64,000 bases of DNA from Amyelois transitella (lineage: Eukaryota; Arthropoda; Insecta; Lepidoptera; Pyralidae), in assembly GCF_032362555.1 (NCBI RefSeq), contig NC_083529.1, positions 7,068,001 through 7,132,000 on the forward strand, given 5' to 3'. Both the position numbers and the translations under genes were made by a program. Every line of letters begins with the position of its first letter. Position 1 is the first letter of the stretch. The notes beneath the pieces were generated by a model. It had not been told where the DNA came from, did not search any database, and was given only the letters and a program-made list of their open reading frames with translations. Shown one piece after another: positions 1 through 11,800 of the stretch.

Positions 1-3000
1 ATTCATTGACAACACCTTCATTCTTATTTTCATCGAACTCTTTATCAGTTTCCTCTAGAATTTGTTGAGTTTCATCAATAATGCTTTTCATATCTGCCTG
101 AATTTCAATTTCAGGGAGAACTTCTTTGTCAGATTCATCTTGGACATCTTTTGTATCGTCGCCATTATCATTATCAAATACATTTTCGATTTTTTGTAAA
201 ATTTGTTTTGTTTCCTTATTGATTTCTTCAATATCTGGCTGAATTCCTGAAATAAATATATACTTAAAATTTTCTCACGAAACTACTATTTCAAATAACG
301 AAAATGAAACTACTTTACCTTCACCAGCTTCAGCGTTATCTTCTTCGTCAATATCATTCCTTACATCTTCTGGCAACAAATCATTTAAATCCATTTGACT
401 CTTCTCATCTACGGACAAGATTTTATCAATGACTTCATCGCTCAATTCATCATTGTTGATTATTTGCTGTAAAGTATCAAAATCTTCAATCGCAGATTCA
501 TCAGAATACGATTCATTTTGATCCTGCTCTTGTTTTATATCTTGTTCTTCTTCAGGCCTAAGTTTATCAACATCCCTATTATCCTCAATCTCATAATCTC
601 TGTAGTCGTTATAGTCATCGTTAGCCGCTACTACGTCTTTATTCTCGTCTAGGTTATGTATTTCCTCCTGTACATTTTCGTCTTGTGGTTCTTGTGGTTT
701 ATCAAGTTTTGCTATTTCATCACCCTCTAAATTGTTGAAGTCATCGTACCAGGTATCGTACTCGTCCCACACATCTTGAAATGCTGTAACAAAAGATTCA
801 GATAAAATAAAAAGAAAATAGTTCCTTCGTCACATTACAGGTTACTTAGCGGGCCCCGGGCGCTATGGAAACACCACTAGAGATGAAATCGGGAACATGC
901 TAGACGTAAGACTTATTATTTACGTACATACATATCTTTTGCCGTGTGGTTCCCTGCACCAATACAAAAAAGAATAGGACCACTCCATCTCTCTCCCATG
1001 GATGTTGTAAAAGGCGGCTAAGAAAAAGGGTTACAAACTAGGGATTCTTTTTTGGCGATGGGCTAGTAACCTGTCACTATTTGAATCTCAATTCTATCAT
1101 GATAGCAACCTGTCACTATTTGAATCTCAATTCTATCATGATATGATCCCTAGTTTGTAACCCTTTTTGTAGGACCACTCCATCTCATTCCCGTTGATGT
1201 CATAAAAGGCGGCTAAGGGATAGGCTTCTAAACTTGGGATTCTTTTCTAGGCGATGGGCTAGCAACCTGTCACTATTTAAATCTCAATTCTATCATTAAG
1301 CCAAACAGCTGAACGTGGCCATTCAGTCTTTTCAAGACTGTTCGCTCTGTCTACCCCGCAAGGGATATAGACGTGACCATATGTATGTATGTATGTAAGT
1401 ACATAAGTGCACATTGCAATGTGCAAAGTCCACCCGGCGTCAGCTGGTCGTGACGTCACACGGCTCGCATTTAATTATAGACAAGGAAAGACTGTCCGTA
1501 CGTAGTTACAATTCAGACTAACGCTAGTAAGTACTGACCAAGTAAAATACTTAAGCTAAATCTATATATGTATTTTTGTGTATAATATTATAATCAGAAA
1601 TTTGCATGCCTATTTTAGGTTAAGAGTGAGAAACATAAATGTACTTTGACCTGTAATACCACTTTTAACGCAAATAAACTTACTTACTTACTTACTAGCT
1701 TTCGTCCGTAGTTTTTCCCGCATCGAATGTACCATAATGTCCGTTTCCATACTTAATGGAGAATATCTTATCGTTTTTTTTTTATTATTGTTGGTAACAA
1801 TAGTAGAGATTACAATTAAATCAAATTAAAACTAAAACTATGTACTTATAAAAAGAAAGAATATCTTTAATTTTAATTCATTATTTATTTTAATTTATTA
1901 AGAAAGTATGCAGAGATCGTGGCAAGTGGAAAGATGTAGTCCCTGCCTTCCTCTCCGGGAAAGAGGCGTGATTTTATATATGTAAATTTATTAAACTTCA
2001 GAATATAATGATAACGTGTAGTCAAATGATAAAGTAAATATCCAAATACCAATGTGATATAAAAAAAAGTCTATTTTGTCACTAATTGCTAAATAATTGT
2101 CGTGTGGTTCCCGCGGTACTTCAAAATAGGACCACGCCATATCTTTCCATGGATGTCGTAAAAGGCGACTAAGAAAAAGGCTAATAAACTTGGTAATCTT
2201 CTTGTAGGCAATGGGCTAGCAACCTGTCACTATTTGAATCTCAATTCCATCATAAAGACCATTGCGATACCTGAAAAGGTGCATGTGTGCCTTTAATTAT
2301 TTTGAAGCATGTATGTAAAGCAATAAAATTATGAATAAATAAATAAATAGGACTAAGGAATAGGTTATAAACTTGGGATTCTTCTTTTAGGCGATCGGCT
2401 AGCAACCTGTCACTATTTGAATCTCAATTCTAAATCATCAAGCCAAACAGCTGAACGTGGCGTATTGGTCTTTTCCGCCCAGTCTGCCCCGCAAGGGATA
2501 AAGACGTGTTTATATGTATATATTAATAAATCAACCATACAGCTGTACGTGGCCTGTCAGTCTTTTCAAGACTGTTGGCTCTGTCTACCCCGCAAGGGAC
2601 ATACATGTGTCTATAAGTATGTTTATATATCTAGTTTGATAACATAATGCTATTTTTTTACTTACCGTAAAACATTGAATAATGACAATCATGCTATTTG
2701 TCTCGAAATTGCAAAATATTTAAATCAACATATTTTCATACTAAGCAATACGTAATATATATGTATAGGTACCACTGAGTTATAATAATTATGTAGGTAT
2801 ACATGAATCAAGAATATATGTTTATTTAATGTATGTAGAATGATATTAATTATTTAATCCGTTAAAGGTGCATTAAGTAAAAATAATATATAATGTCTAG
2901 GTAATTGGTATAATTATTGCGAATTTTTGTCATTGTTTGTTTTGAAAAAAGATAACATAATGAAATTTAACGTTATACAAATGTACATACGTACGTTGTA

Positions 3001-4673
3001 TGACAATTCGTGTGTGATGAATTTTACTTAATTCACCTATTTATTGAACAAAAGAAGGCAGTTATCAATAAAGAACCGGTCATAAATTTTATCATATTAT
3101 CATTAAGTAGATTCATGATAAAAACTGTTTTTATACACCAAATTTTTTTGCTAATTGTATTATTGTAAATCTACTTTTGTTAACTTTTTCTATATACCGT
3201 TGAACGTGGCCTTTCAGTCTTCTCAAGACTGTTGGCTCCGTCTAGCTCGCAAGCGATATAGACGTGACTACACTGACACACTGACTACATTGTAAACAAA
3301 ATTATGTCGCGCAATAAAATGACTAAAATACTTAAATATATTACTATACAGATATAGAAGAATACCTACGTATAAAATCATTTTACTTTTAACTAGCTGT
3401 GCCCGCGACTTCGTCCGCGTGGAATAGTTATTTTGGGCATCATTGAAGCCCTCAAGGATGAATAATTTTCCCCGTTTTTTTCACATTTTCCATTATTAAT
3501 TCGCTTCATATAGTTGCAGCGTGATGTTATATAGCCTAAAGCCTTCCTCGATAAATGGTCTATTCAACACAAAAAGAATTATTCAATTCGAACCAGAAGT
3601 TCCTAAGATTAGCGCGTTCAAACAAACAAAGTCTTCAGCTTTATAATATTAGTATAGATAAGAGAAAATGTACAGTCGTCTGCCAAAAAACATGACCCTT
3701 CTTCATATCGTTTATATGAAGAAGATGTTTACCTGCATACCAGTGCCTATACAAATCTAAGGCCGTACAAAGTGAATGAAGACATTTCAGACAGCGGACC
3801 CAGGATCCGGTAACGTAAGGGCTTTGGATTCAAAATACAATTCAACATAAAAAGATAAGATGGATTTTACCTTCCTACCTAATTATATTAGATCGATATT
3901 ATTATGTAGATATATTTCAAAACTAATATACTAATTATCTGAATCGGAATAAAAACTTCATTTGAAGTTAATTTACATACATACATATATTTGCTACCCC
4001 TTGCGGGGTAGACAGAGTCAACAGTCTTGAAAATACTGATAGGCCACGTTCAGCTGTTTGGCTTACTGATAGAATTGAGATTCATATAAAGTGACAGGTT
4101 GCTAGTCCGTCGCCTAAAAGAAGGATCCCAAGTTTATAAGCCAATACCTTAGTCGCCATTTACGACACCCATGGATAGGAGATGGAATAGTCTTATTCTT
4201 TTGTTCTATTGGTGCCAGGAACCACACGGCAAGCAAAGCTGCTAATAAAAGCAAGTCCCCACTAATATTGTTTATTTGTTGTCTCTTCACGCGTTATCTA
4301 CTGAAGCAATCTTAAAATTTTCGTATATATAATTAAAAGTCTGGAGGAGGACATCGGGTAATTTTCATAACGTTAAAAACTATAGTTCCCGTGGACATAC
4401 ATACATATAATCACGTCTATATCCCTTACGGGGTTGACAGAGCCAACAGTCTTGAAAAGACTGATAACCCACGTTCAGCTGTTTGGCTTGACGATAGAAT
4501 TAAATGAATTGAATTCCCGTGGAGTTCGCGAAAAAAATGTGTTTTTTTTTTGTAGCTGGCGCTAAATCAGCGCGGGCGCAGCTGCGAATAAAATTGGTTA
4601 AACATAAAAAATCACTGGTCTTACCGCAGGGAACAACGCAAAAAACGGCAATAAACAAATATACACTCTTCAT
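1..4673 (-). CDS. secreted acidic repeat protein (5' part, runs off the left edge)
   Basis: Three exons join in phase on the minus strand: 4673-4625, 783-319 and 246-1 (open to the window edge). Exon 1 encodes MKSVYLFIAVFCVVPC and ends at a GTAAGA donor; this is a typical signal peptide, probably cut after the Ala formed across the first junction. Exon 2 starts after TTTTGTTACAG and ends at G|GTAAAG; exon 3 starts after TTTATTTCAG. Both junctions are phase 1. The mature protein begins FQDVWDEYDTW and is dominated by Asp, Glu, Asn and Gln with almost no Cys. In exon 3 two similar segments follow each other (QPDIEEINKETKQIL and QADMKSIIDETQQIL), which suggests an internal repeat of about 40 residues. 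I do not recognise the family. Seen: frames, splice sites, composition. Inferred: secretion and the exon 1 to exon 2 join across a 3.8-kb repeat-filled intron. Confidence 0.68.
1023..1168. repeat. 23-bp inverted repeat enclosing a duplicated 37-bp segment
   Basis: Bases 1023-1045 and 1146-1168 are exact reverse complements. Between them the family A segment at 1068-1104 is repeated at 1107-1143. The whole structure sits inside one family A copy, so it arose by rearrangement after that copy inserted. Confidence 0.85.
3392..3660 (+). repeat. lepidopteran interspersed repeat, 'GCGACTTCGTCCGCG' family
   Basis: Begins AGCTGTGCCCGCGACTTCGT, contains AGCCTAAAGCCTTCCTCGAT and ends CTTTATAATATTAGTATAGAT. 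Related copies are at 6072-6336, 39583-39836 and 57230-57496, with 3' fragments at 16600-16738 and 54945-55078. It has no reading frame and no clear terminal inverted repeats. Confidence 0.7.
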
Positions 4674-6553
4674 TGTAAACACATAATATTTTTATTTCGT
4701 CACGAGCGCGCGCGCATCCCACGAACGCTACCGAAAGACTAACCGTTTAGTCATTACATATATTATCAGTATAAAGTTCAAATTCGCTTGTTTTTGATAA
4801 CGTATCAAACTGATAATATGACAGTATAATTTGGGTATAAATGTATAGGTAGACATGCGCGTAAGGGGAATATTTTTGTAACAATAACTTTATTTTTAGG
4901 ATGCGCGGGCGCATAATGGCTTCGTAAACAGTGTGAATAGACGAGGTTAGGTCGGCGAATGTCGTGTCTTTTAGCCGTACATACATACATACATAAATCA
5001 CGGGGAAGCAGAGACTACATCTTTCCTTTCATTCATTTTCGAATCTTCCTTTTGATATTCCAGATATCAAAATGTGGTCCTCAGAGTTAGAAACTGTTGG
5101 TTCTGTCTACCCCCAAGGGATTGAGACCTGATAAGTCTATGTGACGCAAGTATGTAGAATTTTAGGCAAACGGAACGTAATTCCGGTAAAAAAGATTATT
5201 AATCTATTTTTCTATGTAACAGACTATTTACTGCTGAAATCAATAATTACCAATTGCGCCGTGTGGTTCCCGGCAACATTACAAAAAAGGACCACTCCAT
5301 CTCCTTCCTATGGTTGTCGTAAAAGGCGATTAAGGGATAGGCTTACAAACTTGGGATGGGCTAGCAACCTGTTACTATTTGAATCTCAATTCTATCATTA
5401 AGCCAAATAGCTGAGCGTGGCCATTCAGTTTTTTCAAGACTGTTGGCTCTGTCTACCCGACAAGGGTTATAGACGTGACCATATGTTTGTATGTATGTAC
5501 CAATTAGTTGTTTCAATCTATTAATCAATTTAATTGCTGTCTGATACAGAATAATATGAAACACAGCAGCTGTCAGCTGCTTAATTTACATAAATAAATA
5601 GATCCCTAGTTGTCTGATGAGGTAAAATGTAATAAACATAGTTTTATATGTAAATTAGATTTATTTAAATTACATTAATATAAATAATTAGGTATACAAT
5701 CTCTGAAAATCAATTCCATCAAAATCGTCCTTTTATTATGTGTATGTCTGCATCCCTCGCGGTGTAGACAGAGCCAAGCTAAGACGTGGCCTATCAGTCT
5801 TTTTGAGACTGTTGGCTCTGTCTACCCTGCAAGGGATAAAGACGTGACGTATGTATCTATGTTGGTTCTATATACCCCGTAATGGGATGAGGATGTTATT
5901 AATTAATTGTATGCATTATTATCGCGACATACATATGTACTCGTACAACTGAACAAGAAACTGTCTAGGAATTTCTTATCTATCCATCAGCCGTTGCAAA
6001 CAATTAAGGTTATGTTTCTATCATACATTGTATAATTATCTTCTAAACATTAATTCGTCATGTATTAATTAACTAGCTGTGCCCGCGACTTCGTCCGCGT
6101 GGAATAGTTAATTAAGAAGCCCTCAAGGATGAATAATAGTCCCCGTTTTTTTTCACATTTTCCATTATTTCTTTGCTCCTTATAGTTGCAGCGTGATGAT
6201 ATAAAGCCTTAAGCCTTTCTAGATAAATGGTCTATTCAACATAAAAATATTTTTTCAATTCGTACCAACAGTTCCTGAGATAAGCGCGTTCAAACAAACA
6301 AACAAACAAACTCTTCAGCTTTATAATATTAGATACTAGCGACCCGCCCCGGCTTCGCACGGGTGCAAAATTCGGAAAAAATTATACATAAAAACCTTCC
6401 TCTTGAATCACTCTACCTGTTACAAGAAACCGCATCAAAATCCGTTGCGTAATTTTAAAGATTTAAGCATACAGACAAACAGACTAAAATAGCGACTTTG
6501 TTTTATACTATGTAGTGATTAGTATAGATTTATCCTTTACAGGCAAAACAATC

Positions 6554-6587
<34 letters not shown>

Positions 6588-8877
6588 TCTTTTTTCAATA
6601 TTAAATCTCATAAATATATAAATCTCCCGTGAACAATGTATTCTCCCGTCCACATTCTATTCTAAGTATAATTTAATATTGTGAAGTTGACGTTGTTGAT
6701 GAAAATGCTGCAGTGCAGTTTGTTACCGCTTCTTCTGCACTGACGCCTTGGAAGCGGCAGTAAACTTAGTTTTTAAGTAATTTATTTGACGTCAACCAAG
6801 TTGTTAAACCATACGACAATTATTAAGCGATATAATAATATCCTATAATAATGAATAAAAATTTTGAATTTTGAATTTGAATTTTGAAAGCAAAAAGTCC
6901 CGAGAAGTCTGAAAGGCGTTCAGCTGGATTCCTGCTTCTTCCTCCTGGCTTTAGTCCCGGTTGCATCCTCACCACTCTGGAGAGGAGCCCGGGGTAAGCT
7001 CTTGACCATGGATCCTGAATTGGGTGAGTCTGGTTTTCACACCTTTGTATTGGATCATATGGTTACACATCCAGTTGCCTGAATGTGCAGGTTACCTCAC
7101 GATGTTGCGAATGTCAACGCCAAGTTTATAAGCCTATCCTTTGATCGACTTTTACAATCTGCATGGATGGAGCAGATGGTACCCACGATGCACGTATATT
7201 ATTATGTTGTCTCTGCCTACCCTTCTGGGAAAGAGGCGTGATTTATTGTATGTATATTATGAATAATTGATCTAATATATATAAATATAATAGATTTCTT
7301 TTCAAATTTCACACTATTAAATGACCTTATGACCTAAGATATCACCATAATCTATTCTTGATAACATTTTCAACTAAGTATACCTAAGCTTCTCAGAAAT
7401 GCATTTTCCTGCACAATTCACGTGCCATATTCAGAAATTGACCATGAACTTGTAGACATTAGATAAACAAGTGGTACGAGTATATACATACATATGGTCA
7501 CGCCTATATCCCTTGCGGGGTAAACAGAGCCAACAGTCTTGAAAAGACTGAATGGCCACGTTCAGCTATTTGGCTTAATAATAGAATTATGATCAAATAG
7601 AGACAGAAAATATATACGCCTATCCCTTAGTCGACTTTTACGACACCCGTGGGAAAGAAACGGATTGGTCCTATTCTTTATTCCACTGGTGCCGGGAACC
7701 ACACGGCATACATAGTAAGTAAATAAAGTTAAGGAAAACTCCTTTTGTACGTCACAATGACGAAGATATTGCGTAAGGAGGTGTAATCGTGACTGATAGA
7801 TATTTAACTAATAGAACTACGCCATATGTTTCCCATGGGTGTCGTAAAAGGCGACTAAGAGGTAAGCTTAAAATGCTTCATCTTGCAGCCGATGGGCTAG
7901 CAACCTGTCACTATTTGAATCTCAATTCCATCATTAAGCCCAACAGCTGAACGTGGCCTTTCAGTTTTGGCGAGACTTTTGGCTGTGTGTTAGGGAAGGT
8001 GTATATAGCTTTTCTCTCTTTTACTCTGTGGTTAACTTGGAAGATAAAGAGAGAGACAAGATAGGACATTCGATGAAAAATGGATGGAAAAAACGATGTG
8101 GTAAATGGTTATGAAATATATTTTAAATCTTACTTAATTTAGTTATTTAAGTAAGATTTCAACCTACCTATATTTGCCGCAATGTAAAAATATTAATTTA
8201 GTAACAAAAACCACTAAAGTTTCATCTTTGTTTGTAAACTTTTTATTGCGCATAAAAATGAAAAATAACAAATCACACAACAGTCATTGGATTTATAAGA
8301 ATATGTACAAAAGCGGACTTATCCCAATCGGGAGTTCTTCCAGACAACCAAATGTATGTAGGTATGTTTTTTTACAACAATAAAATAATAAACTAACATG
8401 ATCCAATTTTATGGAAAACCCTATACTTAGTACCTATAGCAAGTCCAATAGTAAGACTGTTAGATAATGCTATTAGCATTGAGTCTGCCTGTGAAAGTTT
8501 GTGAGTATGTCAGGATGTCAGTATGGATGTTTGTTACTTTTTCACGCAAATACTACTGAACCGATTACGATGAGAGCCAGAATAACTCATAGGCTACTTT
8601 TTACCCCACAGTTTCCACGGGATTGATAGGGTTTTCATGTGGACGAAGTCGCGGGCGGCCCCTAGTTGTTACAATAAAGACTAAATAAATAAAAAAATAT
8701 ATTTTCGATTAGACACCGATAGATGTCATTACTTCATCAAATTTAATGCTGATTCCAATATTTCTTTTTTATCTTATTATTATGTAGGTACTAAGTTTTA
8801 TTCTGTTTTGTGTTATAATAAATTAATTAAAATATATAACTTAATACAATTGTTTTGTTTTCAACATAAGTATTCTT
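4674..8877. other. intergenic, repeat-rich
   Basis: Contains a LINE tail at about 4978-5030 (-), family A at 5258-5494 (+), opposed tails near 5750-5850, 7482-7706 (-) and 7805-7990 (+). The 'GCGACTTCGTCCGCG' repeat at 6072-6336 is followed directly at 6337-6530 by a different repeat starting CTAGCGACCCGCCCCGGCTT. A (TA)n microsatellite lies at about 6558-6588, and a LINE 3'-end-like repeat ending in TTTTGAAT units at 6690-6895. A repeat containing GGATCCTGAATTGGGTGAGT lies at about 6898-7110, and a further family at 8456-8668 ends CGAAGTCGCGGGCGGCC. No convincing gene; short frames here fall inside repeats. Confidence 0.6.
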
Positions 8878-11800
8878 CTAATAGTCCTGTGGGTATATCT
8901 CTTCCCACACTTTAAATCTGTTTTCAAACATTTTCTCGTGAACTGAGAAATCTCCGCCAATTCGTAGGTACTGGCGGACGTCTGACGTCATCGGCGGCCA
9001 TCTTAGATTTGACAGCTCTGGTTGAGAAGCGTTCACGGGGTTAGGATCGCTGTAAAAATAAAAAAAATCATTTTTTAAACTGAGTAAGTAGAAAAGAATA
9101 GATTTATTTTCAAAATCGGATACAAGGTATCACTTATTGATGTCACATCACTTAAATCTAATTTTAACTACTTCCGCTTCCAAAGCGCATGTGTAGAAGG
9201 AGCGGCGGAACAAACTACACTGCAGCAGTATTAAGATTACATTATGAAAACGAAACCGCGTGATTTACGGTAGAAGTGAATAAAAAAAAATATACGCTTC
9301 GAAATACACAGATTGAGCTAACCCCAAAGTGATTCCCTGAATTGTGTTACGAGATACTTACTCAACGATACTATATTATAATTGTGTCCATATGCCTTGC
9401 GGGGTAGACAGAGCCCAGTCTCGAAAATACTGATAAGCCACGTTCATCTGTTCGGCTTAATGATAGAATCAAGATTCAAATAGTGAGAGGTTGCTAGCCC
9501 ATCGCCTAAAAGAAGAATCCCAAGTTTATAACCATATCCCTTAATCGCCTTTTACGACATTCGTGGGAAAGTAATGGACTTGTCCCATTCTTTTTTATAT
9601 TGGTACCGTGAACCAAATTGGACTCCAGACGTGTGAGAAGAAGAATTATAATTACCCGTATTTAGCGAAATTGTACCAAATTGCTGTCATCTTATCCACC
9701 AGCTTGGAGTCCAGGGTGTCGCTGACTTCGATGGTCGGAAACCGGTAGCTCAGGGTGAAGAGGTAGATCAGATCATCATGGTGGGCGGCTCCTGGAAAAA
9801 ATATGATGAATTTTAAAATTTATATATGTCGTATAATTATATTTATTAGTCTTTGATCTTAGAATTTATTTTTATGTGCCGTGTGGCACCAATATAAAAA
9901 AGAACAGGACCACTTCATCTCTTTCCTGTGGATGTTGTAAAATGCGACTAAGAGATAAGCTTATGGGATTCTCTTTTAGGCGATGGGTAAGCAAGTTTGT
10001 ATGTCAGGATGTCAGTCGAGGAGGAGTGGAGGGAAAGGTCGGAGTGGGAAGGCCTAGACGAACGTATCTTGATCAAATTTAGGACGTCCTGATAAAGGGT
10101 CAGGTCAAGAGTACCCGAAATGTGGATGAAGCGAAGGAAGTAAGTATGCAGCGATCGTGACAAGTGGAAAGAGGTAGTCTCTGCCTACCCCTCCGGGAAA
10201 GAGGCGTGATTTCATGTATGTACATATGTAAATTTCATCTTTAAGCCATACAAGTAAACATAGCCTTTCAGTTGTTGTGAGACGGTTGGTTCTGTCTACC
10301 CCGTAGGGATAAAGACGTGATTAAATATTAGTATACATACATACATATGGCCACGTCTATATCCCTTGTGGGGTAGACAGAGCCAACAGTCTTGAAAAGA
10401 CTGATCGGCCACATTCAGCTATTTGGCTTAATGATAGAATTGAGATTCAAATAGTGACAGGTTGCTATCCCATCACCGAAAAAAGAATCCCAATTTTGTG
10501 AGCCTATCCCATAGTCGCCTTTTACGACATCCATGGGAAAGAGATGGAGTGGTCCTATTCTTTTTGTAGTGGTGCCGGGAAAAACACGGCTCTTGCACAT
10601 TAATTATAAAATAACTTATTAAAAACTAAAACAAAAACTACTTATTAAAAAAATTATAACATATTTTTGTTATAAAACTTTACTATAAAACTTATGCTAA
10701 TCGGCAACATTTATAAGTATGTATGTATGTATATGTTACAGTTAAAACTAGTTTTTAGATAGAACGCGTTTTCCCTAGTTAGAACTAGTTTTTACTAAAT
10801 GCCTTTGTTAAAACTAGAATTAACTAATGCTCAAAATTTAATATTAGTTAAAACTAGTTCTTACTAGACAACACGCGTTTTTCCAAAGAGAGCCAGTTAA
10901 AACTGTTCCAGTTAAAATTATATTGCAGGTATGTAACTATGTATTACTTAATTGTTTTAACATAATAATTATATCGCGATTAGATAAAAGATAACTATTT
11001 TAATTTGATTTTCAGGTCAGAATTCAACTGATGACTTTTAACTGATATTTAATTTTGAGCATTAGTAAATTCTAGTTTTAACAAAGGCATTTAGTAAAAA
11101 CTAGTTCTAACTAGGGAAAACGCGTTCTATCTAAAAACTAGTTTTAACTACATACATACATACATACATACATATGGTCACGTCTATATCCCTTGCGGGG
11201 TAGACAGAGCCAACAGTCTTGAAAAGACTGAATGGCCACGTTCAGCTATTTGGCTTAATGATAGAACCGAGATTCAAATAGTGACAGGTTGCTAGCCCAT
11301 CACCCAAAAAAAGAATCCCAATTTTGTAAGCCTATCCCTTGATCGCCTTTTACGACATCCATGGGAAAGAGATGGAGTGGTCCTATTCCTTTTTGTATTG
11401 GTGCCTGTAACCACACGGCATCATATATAAGTATGTATGTATGTATATACAGAGCTTACCAACGGGTTTCTTAGTGGTCGGGGCCTCGTAATGACTGTGG
11501 TTCCCAACGTGGGCGAACTCGTAGTAAAACACCTTCTGTGGTGAATGGCGGCACATCAGGTTAGCCATTCTGTTAAAGCAATCCAAATAAGCATTAATAA
11601 TAAATAAATATATACGGAACAAATTACACTGATTGAGTTAGCCTCGAAGTAAGTTCGAGACTTGTGTCACGAGATACTAACTCAACGATACTATACATAT
11701 TTTATAATAAATACTTACATAGATAAACATCCAAGACCCAGGACAATCAGAAAATGTTCTTTTCTCATCATGCCCTGGCCGGGATTCGAACCTGGAACCT

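Larger units (their letters stand above)
784..4624. other. intron 1 of the acidic-protein gene, filled with repeats
   Basis: Holds family A copies at 941-1143 (+, rearranged), 1167-1400 (+), 2099-2275 (+), 2345-2520 (+), a tail at 2540-2610 (+), a tail at 3190-3270 (+) and a long copy at 3975-4230 (-), with a further tail at 4391-4498 (-). A LINE C-terminal scrap lies at 1903-1985 (+). A lepidopteran 'GCGACTTCGTCCGCG' repeat lies at 3392-3660 (+). I see nothing recognisable in 2640-3180, which is AT-rich. Confidence 0.7.

Noticed and set aside
4747-5001. 84-codon minus-strand frame near the acidic-protein first exon
   Set aside because: Ends in a LINE tail (CATA repeats), with no domain or splice support.
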